IMG/VR virus record: IMGVR_UViG_3300035187_000415
Location: 1-26,007 of that record
DNA length: 26,007 bases
From: a virus
Strand: one strand, 5' to 3'
A model generated the notes under the pieces. That model ran no database searches and was not told the DNA's origin. It worked only from the letters and a program-made list of their open reading frames with translations. Within the stretch, counting starts at the first letter, position 1. Every line of letters starts with the position of its first letter. This document shows, one piece after another, positions 18,501 to 22,480 of this stretch. The position numbers and the translations under genes were made by a program.

Positions 18501-18628
18501 TGTTGGGTTACTTGGGTGCGCCTGTTCGTGAAGTTACTCCGCAGATGCGCACAAGTGAGCAGCGTCGTATCCTTGCGGAGTTACAGAAACTTGTTGCTGC
18601 TCAACCGAAGGTGGAACCTAATGAGTAA
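9500..18628 (+). CDS. giant virion protein, 3042 residues, LPD38-like C-terminal region
   Basis: GTG start overlapping the previous stop by one base. The frame runs 9.1 kb without interruption. N-terminal region (1-60) is disordered-looking; residues ~143-175 contain a hydrophobic motif GFIGDVVLDPTTYLTLGAAV, possibly membrane-interacting. Several Ala/Glu/Arg/Gln-rich coiled coils follow (about 615-755, 1490-1595, 1665-1695, 2060-2130, 2455-2525). A beta-rich island lies at ~1835-1945. The C-terminal ~380 residues contain WALSTPGYHVRNSVTNAF (~2665) and IVPFWMWTSRNLPLTIQN (~2818-2835), a pattern I associate with the LPD38 region of phage polyvalent/virion proteins. I infer an ejected internal virion or scaffold-like protein, as with T7 gp16 or N4 vRNAP by position. 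I looked for T7-type RNA polymerase motifs and saw none. No catalytic residues are assigned. Confidence 0.8.
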   Translation: MAVDPNLDELLARLANVKSLPAPSQPFRTAEAAAGSQARDAAGRAFAATPRLGDAIKGIQQGGVAQTGAKGTLARVLGSPLGKVALGGLNIIDMPRRAIISGLKETVDLLDKDPNTKASFGDLRTQFNDPTFGFGRVMPMDGWKGRIVGFIGDVVLDPTTYLTLGAAVPVKAIARGAGAAGLRATAKVGAQDVALRAALGTKNVSGREGRFALANLVKQYGGNADEIAAVASRGKSAVPDDIAKVMGLQRNGLYMFGSRVRLPGSGAIGGALESGLIKTRLGITNTNVGKKLQYLYTPRGASGTQGDVSKMRADFASGRVPKEKVGMYMAALGGSENGRRRGASYGQQYLRDARAVAILDSVSQFDDQIHRFIESADPGLLSPAQREATQAVQDHWEKVRILLETEGQRIDPSFRLNVGAIDQITGRPRYMPHIQTAEAYRWRQRNATNPWSQLLDRATSVDVLDMNNNLAARYFKQGQKFLDTEDVIKTGSIDEINALWRKHTKLDFDLFETSTSRILAGYEQTVRGAFEAFTLLDELKDADFVRMLRTQGEIDPDYLKALENLATSKAKNVADLTSSARYAADELVKVVQQTFDTNYRRSIASSVRGEILDVRAEVRAGERAVADAAEAGSRATALSKQLTDLSAKQQAEAVALAAMFEEKNAVMMFMNDALTRSHDEAVDLARQADQMNEMIAARVVTAEQAEAAFEAFKQKAKDADEALRRSEETLNYYRLYGDELGPALQSIYERIRLADSTSDGVLDEPAVYRMLESDIEEGLFSGDERVNRVLNILMRPFDNTPFASSTDLGQGWLSDALNSIGDTGKLLNSIPDMGAPKGNRATRANMARAGKSNKRKLTGAQVNDIIGRGATVGDNHAEMADAFFFMTARELRAVNDAYGGGAAGLAAQDALAKELLEGTSERAKVWREARIAVQYVKEQMDIIREIGSMRNQRGGRFADSSETIARIAEIQDKIDNLEFAIPDLALTAYYRAKESVDTFKGAPGLVATPQYSADMFERLNVLVNNLAIARPELQSGIAGFQDVIQQTRQRIEGGLIPQVDGVKQLFDQIDEFVRKQFTNEDELRRLTAVKAELEKNADAALKVDKRFTEVSTDVLESTKDAGIKLANYHILHATRLAVDAIAALTPSGTAPSEALFAFARSGAARQQLKHLTDFQHTVFTANEVMEKIRTQVFGGVEVAGDVKVAGDRIRSTRVADRALVLRQAVQNLSDDEREALYAVVGDLSYVEKQISIGTKMEVARRTTPEYAQARDRVWAVEAGNPDWRGQIELDIPSYVRTPSRARTYQYADDASRFETDVSEGVVESVDAQVKAAQNRINRMENATPQALNKEIDRLVEVGKLTSSEAEDLRLAVQQGEEAAKRTQKVARERAGATGKGERAARQRARGVLRSGDETFGMSRAFWIATRTNADGSTLSNQRVVDFFTMVFGDGEIRVSNSGGFKRPSNVVGGDEIGFREETTRVINAAKAEKQKAKAELPAGLSKDAKEEALRNIELNYWRTLGNQENALVDIRAVERILSDIEKTKVEIRFLKADARNAPIGTFKRQSSASAAARAEAKLKSLRGQLGALEREATQLVQRGTSSPAATYKYISVGESVLGKAGARTRARIEALRTLARDPEAGEAFSLATGVERNEVLTGTFGYVEFLRGRANELQAAYDATQRTAAELKKVEDRIGRASAVRKQGVDEAEQIAASPKMQQRLDAAINVVSDDEQVRNKATSQLLRSKQWTAKEAPLPPRVAKIVNEQEQIKRQILAIEKTPEYTTAVEREFRHKVLMGLARLDLSDPNIRFPEETFTEQTLGALSRFASRGPGVAEQLDGGAVQVFDMAEVSLEDVANDVLKGQASKYVFVVGNRRIGPSVVRDVLVKKNNSKFRYVVESFDDGSGNKTFVYRDKGNGSVHTFREAAPEKFEPREIVLDEPIYIARPVSDNLTSIEKDALARAQTEYYSALEGNLTTFKKSRQITAGKSGESFYEPTSAYALFGSPTGERVHRMDEVVGTSRYARGTNPLDPAVVFDESQGRGIVRNFGSLFEEPASPTSQRGRELRAQAKAKQAERDKVAVEHAKQLDAMRSATTEKARRSAQSRAANLSDRINAFDAELDVLENRIANSSPVTQMITVEGVVRVAEYFRNNPDLLRRLGVRIDGDVVSDADVLRGIDKYVEALEFRKLNPTKKAPKQNKYGAFNTAGVPDDSAPVASISVAEVKRRRRTLNKVFDASPQGKLLADVRGKNARLAANQKELITVRNGGEGAELLAAKRSTEEELARAERSLKLNEKNVSKALREQKPKVEPLPGESLADTALRVAREEETRLAAKPLQRFGEALDGPVAAQARADAFASAAPEYATATWFDSAGRNIPQIMDGINADISARRSIVETLKAREIEVKDRISVITKMIAGDRVPANQRQLLTDELRSLNLQLHGVPRTPKRAGEKGLNQQISEALERINVLQKQRRTVEAQLVQERSAADAGFYLELNLNDARKRLDLLNASLEDIKGIRTRARVGKKDGWMADFDEFAAEVSDVMNRLNTMQDGPDTRRLASVLTGYLEARANLLRGTAELEDVAQMERMIASGRVFAEGDHIVFKQVMDEGWMKLTGSGALASFENLQMRPEVTEILTNMGRLRDPAFVKSMRVWFGPYTRFFKAWALSTPGYHVRNSVTNAFMLVAAGGRPQFLAEGMREYNALYNSLKKGTSIDDYLADLPESRRLTVSRAYESMLGSGVGQSEEIAFDTAGVLTNNPITRANRRVGAWVEQHSRFMLAYDGIRQGLDVNGATARTRKFLFDYEDISTLDAYMRSIVPFWMWTSRNLPLTIQNIYMNPRPYQWYQSVRRNIEDQEKTEGLPLYMREAGGFALAGTNLAATPDLGFNRLQADVSMLTDPTRFAANINPLLRVPAETMLANKSFFRNREFNREPIAVEGPVGTLASLLGQPIGAGSSVGGQRFVDEKLLYALGNLVPTLNQVERFVPSQEYYQQRGSTNPLLGYLGAPVREVTPQMRTSEQRRILAELQKLVAAQPKVEPNE

Positions 18629-19166
18629 GACGTACACAGGGAATCGTGATGGGGATTACGGCAAGGCTCGTGCAGGCTTGTTGGAGTTCGTGAAGACGAT
18701 TGAGCAGATTACGGATGGTGCGTTGTGGAACAACGGCACCTATGTGAAGCGTGACATGCGTGGCAAACCGGGAACGATGAGCGTACACAGCACTGGTCGT
18801 GCGGTTGATTTGTCGTATCGCAAGTTGGGTACCAAGGGTCGCCGCAATGGGCGGCGTATGGCTGAATGGGTTTGTGATGTGTTAGCAGACCACTCTGAGG
18901 TGTTGGGTGTGGAATGTATTTTGGATTATTTCCCCGAACCTCACGGGCGTGGCTACAGGTGGGACCGTGATAGTTGGGTGGCGTACAAGACGCCGACTAT
19001 CGGCGGTGCGCCTTCAGGTGATTGGTTGCACGTGGAACTTTCACCTCGTATGGCGGATAGTCCAACGCTGGTGAGAGAAGCGTGGTCGGATGTGGCTGAC
19101 TCTGATTTGTTTCTCCATATGCCGAAAGGTCAAGCGAAGAAAAATCGGGGGAAGTCAGGTAACTGA
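18621..19166 (+). CDS. peptidase M15-type protein, probable endolysin
   Basis: 181 residues from ATG 18621, which overlaps the end of the giant gene by 8 nt; an in-frame upstream extension to 18453 lies wholly within the giant gene and is ignored. Residues 54-63 read SVHSTGRAVD, matching the SxHxxGxAxD zinc signature of M15/VanY peptidases (H56, D63), and residues 133-140 read GDWLHVEL, matching the second ligand region (H137, with E139). This fold cleaves peptide cross-links or stem peptides of peptidoglycan (D-Ala-D-Ala or L-Ala-D-Glu bonds); which one is not decidable here. No signal peptide or membrane helix, so release would need a holin, and none is identified. The 3' end is overlapped by a leftward gene. 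Confidence 0.8.
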   Translation: MSKTYTGNRDGDYGKARAGLLEFVKTIEQITDGALWNNGTYVKRDMRGKPGTMSVHSTGRAVDLSYRKLGTKGRRNGRRMAEWVCDVLADHSEVLGVECILDYFPEPHGRGYRWDRDSWVAYKTPTIGGAPSGDWLHVELSPRMADSPTLVREAWSDVADSDLFLHMPKGQAKKNRGKSGN

Positions 19167-19413
19167 TTTGGTTCACCATCCCTTTCGGGATGTGTGTGAC
19201 CATGCCGACATCTCCTGCTTCGTCTGAGTTGTCCGCAGATGGACACCACGAGGTTGTGAGCGACAGGTGGCCGGGTAGGCAATCTTCCCACACGTAGCCG
19301 ACAGTGATAACGTACTGTGGTGTTGGTTTGTAGTCCTTGACGGTTATCCAACCGTTGCTTGAATCAAATGCGTCGGTCCAATGTACGACAGCAAGTTTTG
19401 GTGGGATTTTCAT
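18997..19413 (-). CDS. unknown small phage protein overlapping the endolysin gene
   Basis: 138 residues. ATG 19413 follows a perfect AAGGAG site with eight-base spacing and overlaps the upstream stop (ATGA). The first ~85 residues look like a genuine compact beta-rich domain: KLAVVHWTDAFDSSNGWITV, YVITVGYVWED, then THIPKGMVNQISYL. This V-x-W-x-D-A...GW...VGY...IPKG pattern is one I recognise from small uncharacterised phage proteins that usually end near 'IPKG..'. Here the frame continues for ~50 more residues antisense to the endolysin C terminus, and that extension looks less protein-like (Ser/Pro/His-rich). The tail may therefore be a late-acquired extension, or a stop codon may have been lost. 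No function is assigned. Confidence 0.65.
   Translation of the reverse strand: MKIPPKLAVVHWTDAFDSSNGWITVKDYKPTPQYVITVGYVWEDCLPGHLSLTTSWCPSADNSDEAGDVGMVTHIPKGMVNQISYLTSPDFSSLDLSAYGETNQSQPHPTTLLSPALDYPPYEVKVPRATNHLKAHRR
19174..19196 (+). terminator. hairpin just after the late operon stop
   Basis: CATCCC (19177-19182) pairs with GGGATG (19187-19192) around a TTTC loop, and CAC (19174-19176) with GTG (19194-19196) leaving one bulged T. It sits 8 nt after the endolysin stop, where a rightward terminator is expected at a convergent junction. There is no U-tract, and the same bases encode part of the leftward gene (IPKGM), so it may be incidental. Confidence 0.35.
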
Positions 19414-19676
19414 TCGTCTTCTCCTTCTAGGTGGTTTTTCATGTTGGAGATGAGGTGGTCTACGAACGACGAGATACGCAGCCATGCGTATACGTCGCCA
19501 TCGGTTGCTCTGTCCCAAGTTTTACAGATGTCAATTACATCTTCTTTGGTTGCGCTCATCATGAGCGTGATGATTGTGTTGGAGTTTTGTTCAATGCTTT
19601 CAAGTTTGGCATCCATGTTGTCTGCTTCTTTTTTGGGCATGAACTCGTAAATCCAATCGCCGTTATCTGTGGACAC
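19410..19676 (-). CDS. small acidic protein, unknown
   Basis: 88 residues if the GTG at 19676 is used; that codon follows AGAAGGAAG with six-base spacing and overlaps the upstream gene by 14 nt. An ATG at 19727 (AAAGGAA upstream) would give 105 residues but a 65-nt overlap. The protein is acidic at its C terminus (HLEGEDE) and helical, with hydrophobic positions in MDAKLESIEQNSNTIITLMM and AWLRISSFVDHLISNMKNHL. The stop overlaps the next start (ATGA). No family is recognised. It belongs to a set of three small genes ending the leftward operon. Confidence 0.55.
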   Translation of the reverse strand: MSTDNGDWIYEFMPKKEADNMDAKLESIEQNSNTIITLMMSATKEDVIDICKTWDRATDGDVYAWLRISSFVDHLISNMKNHLEGEDE

Positions 19677-19842
19677 GAGTCTTCCTTCTTTCGTTATGAA
19701 TGTAGACGCTGTTTTCTGGTAGTCCATTGACTGTGATTCCTTTGCCCATCTCAACGTCATCAAAATGCGCAGTAAGTATTTGGACAATCGTTTCCACATG
19801 GACTGCTTTATCAAACCCGATTGTTATTTGCCGATATGCCAT
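19663..19842 (-). CDS. 59-residue unknown protein
   Basis: ATG 19842 follows GGGAG by seven bases, and the start lies 32 nt inside the 3' end of the sigma4/Nmad1 gene. The sequence MAYRQITIGFDKAVHVETIV reads like a small alpha/beta protein, followed by 'QILTAHFDDVEMGKGITVNG' and a basic tail with RRKTRVHR. No cysteine, no transmembrane segment. I do not recognise it. The upstream in-frame ATGs at 19878 and 19875 have no good ribosome-binding site. Confidence 0.5.
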   Translation of the reverse strand: MAYRQITIGFDKAVHVETIVQILTAHFDDVEMGKGITVNGLPENSVYIHNERRKTRVHR

Positions 19843-20686
19843 ACTCTTCTCCCAACGAAAGTTTGAACGTGTCATCAAGAACCATCAACGCGACTACACA
19901 GTAGCCGATGATGTCGTGCAGCGTATCAGCAATTGTTTCGTTGACGAGTGGCGCAACAGCGCCACCGTCCTCAAGGAAATCTTTCGTGAACTGCAAGTTC
20001 GTTAGACGCTCATACTTGTCGGTAAGGCGAACAACGATGCCCTTCAAACCGAAACGGGTGATGTTCTTGTGACCGTAATCGTGTTGCTTGCACGCAAGCA
20101 GACGAGCCATCTCTGCTGAATCCCACCAGTCATGTGCACGCAAATAAGACACCACAGGCAAAGCAATGGCACTGAATGCTTCAGGGTTCGGCTCAAGGTT
20201 GTTGTGGAATGTGATGCCGATAAGCGCATCTATCCTGTCGTGCAACGCAGCGAAATCTATTTTGTTGTTTGGTTTCGCCAACGAGCCGAGGTGCGTACAC
20301 CACTGTGTTGCTGACTGGTCCCATGTTGTAGCCATTTCGTATCTCCTTCTGAGTGTGACGCTCATCGTCAACGCTTCTTTGAGTTTATCATACGCCGTGT
20401 TACGAAGGCGCATGGTGTGAACATCGGAGTAGCCAAGTAACTCTCCTGCTTCTCGCAAAGACAAACCTTCATACATCAGTAGTTGGATTGTTTTGCGATA
20501 TTTGTTTGGCAACGATTGAACTGCTTCGGCTACCGCCTCACGCAGTTCTAACAGTTCATCGGCAGAAGGCATCGGGTCTTGACCCGGTGCCGTAATCATG
20601 AGTGCTTCCATTTCCGACGATGGTCGTCGGCGTGACTGCAACTTCTCAAACACCTCCCCAGCGAACAGGACGTGTTTTCTAGCCAT
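19811..20686 (-). CDS. sigma-70 region 4-like HTH fused to Nmad1-like (DUF1599) domain
   Basis: 291 residues, two parts in one frame. Residues ~46-105 (LREAVAEAVQSLPNKYRKTI then QLLMYEGLSLREAGELLGYS and MRLRNTAYDKLKEAL) form a helix-turn-helix of sigma-factor region 4 type, which contacts promoter -35 DNA; regions 2 and 3 are absent. Residues ~118-280 match what I recall of the Nmad1/DUF1599 family: K200-x2-DYG (~200-205), RFGLKGIVVRLTDKYERL (~211-228) and NETIADTLHDIIGYCVVALM (~249-268), with acidic positions E250, D254 and D258. That family is linked to nucleotide or DNA-base metabolism in phages. Met118 (ATG at 20335) is preceded by an ideal ribosome-binding site, so a separate 174-residue Nmad1 protein is likely made as well. 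The 20686 start has only a weak site. Fusion versus two products is unsettled. Confidence 0.7.
   Translation of the reverse strand: MARKHVLFAGEVFEKLQSRRRPSSEMEALMITAPGQDPMPSADELLELREAVAEAVQSLPNKYRKTIQLLMYEGLSLREAGELLGYSDVHTMRLRNTAYDKLKEALTMSVTLRRRYEMATTWDQSATQWCTHLGSLAKPNNKIDFAALHDRIDALIGITFHNNLEPNPEAFSAIALPVVSYLRAHDWWDSAEMARLLACKQHDYGHKNITRFGLKGIVVRLTDKYERLTNLQFTKDFLEDGGAVAPLVNETIADTLHDIIGYCVVALMVLDDTFKLSLGEEYGISANNNRV
20333..20350 (-). promoter_or_regulatory. internal ribosome-binding site and ATG for a separate Nmad1 protein
   Basis: On the minus strand AGAAGGAGATACGAA lies directly before ATG 20335-20333, inside the sigma4/Nmad1 frame. The SD core AAGGAG with 7-base spacing is as good as any start in the window. 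It forces the codons AGA-AGG-AGA (Arg-Arg-Arg), which are scarce among the CGT-type Arg codons used elsewhere, so the stretch looks selected as a translation signal rather than as protein. The product from here would span 19811-20335, 174 residues. Confidence 0.7.
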
Positions 20687-21110
20687 CGTAAGCCGAGTCG
20701 TAAAGAAGTTCTGCGACGTTCTCAGGTTTCAGTAGGTAACCCCATGCTGGGTTGTCTGAGCGACGAGCGAAGTCTCGTGTCTCTAATGTTTCACGGTTGG
20801 AGTCAATGTAACGCTTCAAGCGGTCTACGGACACAATGACGAAGCCACCGTCCATTGAGAAGATGTACACCCACCATTGTGCTTTGGTGACTTGCAACCC
20901 TGACGGTATCCACTTGCCGCATTTGCGTGGGTTCTGACGCATCTCCACTGCCATGTTGCCGTTGCGGTAGCGGTCTGACTTCACTTCAAAGGAGCCCTCA
21001 ACGAGAGACTCCAACATTTTGCGTATCCGTTTCTCGCCCAGTTGACCGTACTTGAGGTCTTCTGCAAAGTTGAATGTGTTCTTTTCAATATCCCATTTAC
21101 TGTTCTTCAC
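20679..21110 (-). CDS. PD-(D/E)XK-type nuclease-like protein
   Basis: 143 residues from GTG 21110, which follows GGGAG by eight bases and overlaps the upstream gene by 14 nt. The open frame extends to 21212, but that part is antisense-free reading of the small upstream gene in another frame and is not needed. Key residues: GEKRI with E26, then a strand-like FEVKSDRYRNGNMAVEMRQN (residues 41-60) containing E42-V-K44, D46 and E56, then GKWIPSGLQVTKAQWWVYIF (65-84). This E-x-K with a downstream SG-x-x-x-T-K-A-x-W-W pattern is what I recall of small phage restriction-like nucleases. Possible roles are recombination or DNA processing alongside RusA. Its stop overlaps the sigma4 start by 8 nt. Confidence 0.6.
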   Translation of the reverse strand: MKNSKWDIEKNTFNFAEDLKYGQLGEKRIRKMLESLVEGSFEVKSDRYRNGNMAVEMRQNPRKCGKWIPSGLQVTKAQWWVYIFSMDGGFVIVSVDRLKRYIDSNRETLETRDFARRSDNPAWGYLLKPENVAELLYDSAYDG

Positions 21111-21267
21111 TAAGAATCTCCCATGATGCCTGCGAGAAGCCTCGCACTTTTCCGTCTGGTTGTATGTACACCCATTGCGGGGCATCAGGGTCACAGTTGC
21201 ATCCTGTGACATTGCGTTTATCGTGAACGATTATTTGTTGGCAGTTGTTGCATCTTACTTTGGTCAT
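21097..21267 (-). CDS. 56-residue Cys-rich (zinc ribbon-like) protein
   Basis: ATG 21267 overlaps the RusA stop (ATGA) and the TAA stop is at 21099-21097. The product begins MTKVRCNNCQQIIVHDKRNV and contains C6-x2-C9 and C23-x-C25, a four-cysteine arrangement fitting a small zinc-binding knuckle, followed by a conserved-looking stretch PDAPQWVYIQPDGKVRGFSQ and SWEILSEEQ. The QWVYIQPDG-type ending resembles small uncharacterised phage proteins I have seen described only as hypothetical. Perfect coupling to both neighbours makes it a real gene. A DNA- or nuclease-partner role is possible from context but unproven. Confidence 0.7.
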   Translation of the reverse strand: MTKVRCNNCQQIIVHDKRNVTGCNCDPDAPQWVYIQPDGKVRGFSQASWEILSEEQ

Positions 21268-21611
21268 AGTTTTTTCACCGTCAATTCAATGATTTGCTTG
21301 TCATCTTCCCACGCTACACCGTTCAGCCCATCAAGGATGGACTTCACGTAATTATCTACGTCGCCTTTCAACGAAGATTTGTGGTCGGGGTTTTTGGTGG
21401 CGGTCACAGTGATGGTGGTGCCTTTGAGTGTGAACACGAGTGACACTTCTATGGTGTGGGATGCATCAAACATCGGGCCGGTATACGCCTTGGCGACAGC
21501 CTTCTCGTAGTCGGCTGTTCGTTTCGGTGTGTAGACGTGACCTGTGCGTGTGGCTCGTGGACGTTCCTTGGCTAAGGGTCGCAGTGGAATGAACTGTTTG
21601 TGTTTCTTCAC
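21264..21611 (-). CDS. rusA: RusA-family Holliday junction resolvase
   Basis: 115 residues, the family's normal size. GTG start at 21611 overlaps the primase stop (GTGA). RusA dimers cut four-way DNA junctions with Mg2+. Signature segments: N-terminal PLAKERPRATRTGHVYTPKR (residues ~12-31), and the catalytic block KGDVDNYVKSILDGLNG (~82-98) followed by VAWEDDKQI (99-107). The conserved acidic residues are D84, D86, D94, D103 and D104, and K90 follows the usual pattern. In this operon it would resolve replication or recombination intermediates and clear branches before packaging. It sits with helicase, primase and a Cas4/RecB-like nuclease. Confidence 0.9.
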   Translation of the reverse strand: MKKHKQFIPLRPLAKERPRATRTGHVYTPKRTADYEKAVAKAYTGPMFDASHTIEVSLVFTLKGTTITVTATKNPDHKSSLKGDVDNYVKSILDGLNGVAWEDDKQIIELTVKKL

Positions 21612-22480
21612 GAGTCGTAAACTTTCATCACCATTGCTTCAAGGTGCATGATGCCATCTTCACGGTCATGGAACTTGCCCCACTTCTTGTCTGCTTCAAT
21701 CAGCATCGTCAAAGTTTCTGCTGGTAGCAGACCGTCTGAACGCAGACGGTATGCGAGACGAATCAGTGTGGTGGAACGGTCAGAACCTTCGAGCGGTCCT
21801 TGCGACATGATTGTGTACGAGTATGGGCTAATCATGTAGCGCAGTTCACCGAGCGACATCGGTTTGCCTGAACGCATCACCGTGTTTTTGGGGGTGGGCG
21901 GAACCCATAGTTCTGCTACATGGGCAATCAAATCGGGTTCAACACGCCCTGAATACGCTTGCTCAACGAAATCTTGGAGTGACATCGTGGTGTCATGTTG
22001 GTTGAGCATGATGCGTTCGGTTGGCTGGTTTTCCCAGCCACCGAAGTACGGGAGGCGAACATAGTTGCCGTAGCCGTTGGACACAGATTCCTGTTTGGGG
22101 TTCACTTCTTTGGCTGGGTATTCGCACACTTTGTGTGCTGCTAGTAGGCAACGACGCATCGTTGCTGCTGGTACAGGTTCAGTGGCGAACACCCACAGGT
22201 GGTAGCCACGACGAGTACGTTCAATCCAAGAGTGAATGTTCTTGACCGACAGTGCGGTGCGCAGGTTGTGCACAGCATCCAAATCGGGGACGTCAATGTC
22301 TGAGCATCCCCAACGAGTCATGTTGTGTTCGTTCACAGGGTAGATGCCCATGCCGATGTCACCTAGCAGGTGGGACATGAACAGGTCTTGGGTGACTGGT
22401 TTTTTGACGCAGCCACCTTCCCATGAACCGTATGCGTCTGTGCGCCCCGAGAATAGTTCTATGAATTTAGAAAGCGCCAT
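21608..22480 (-). CDS. archaeo-eukaryotic-type (AEP) DNA primase
   Basis: 290 residues from ATG 22480, which has GGAG upstream and overlaps the helicase 3' end by 14 nt; the open frame upstream to 22573 lies in the helicase gene. AEP signatures are present: CSDIDVPDLD (D61, D63, metal-binding h-h-D-x-D), WIERTRRGYHLWVF (residues 85-98, with H94 of the s-x-H motif), and a helical segment after it. C-terminal residues ~225-288 (SDRSTTLIRLAYRLRSDGLL onward) resemble a PriCT-type helical extension. Primases of this kind make the primers for replication. Immediate neighbours are a RecA-fold helicase and RusA. No polymerase gene is seen in the window, so the host enzyme or one outside may be used. 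Confidence 0.8.
   Translation of the reverse strand: MALSKFIELFSGRTDAYGSWEGGCVKKPVTQDLFMSHLLGDIGMGIYPVNEHNMTRWGCSDIDVPDLDAVHNLRTALSVKNIHSWIERTRRGYHLWVFATEPVPAATMRRCLLAAHKVCEYPAKEVNPKQESVSNGYGNYVRLPYFGGWENQPTERIMLNQHDTTMSLQDFVEQAYSGRVEPDLIAHVAELWVPPTPKNTVMRSGKPMSLGELRYMISPYSYTIMSQGPLEGSDRSTTLIRLAYRLRSDGLLPAETLTMLIEADKKWGKFHDREDGIMHLEAMVMKVYDS

Noticed and set aside
18453-18620. Extension of the M15 peptidase frame upstream of ATG 18621
   Set aside because: The extra 56 residues lie completely within the giant gene, are Leu/Arg/Val-rich shadow sequence, and 18621 gives the usual short overlap.
9500-18628. Giant gene as a virion RNA polymerase of the N4 type
   Set aside because: Size and position would fit, but I could not find the DxxGR, R-x3-K-x7-YG or HDS-type motifs of T7-family polymerases anywhere in the sequence.
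19130-19351. Second minus-strand frame over the arm junction
   Set aside because: It is the shifted-frame shadow of the 138-residue gene, has no ribosome-binding site, and lacks the recognisable IPKG-type ending.
21731-21750. Perfect 8-bp inverted repeat ACCGTCTG/CAGACGGT in the primase gene
   Set aside because: A couple of such short palindromes are expected by chance in 26 kb, and the bases are explained by coding (R-L-R-S-D-G).
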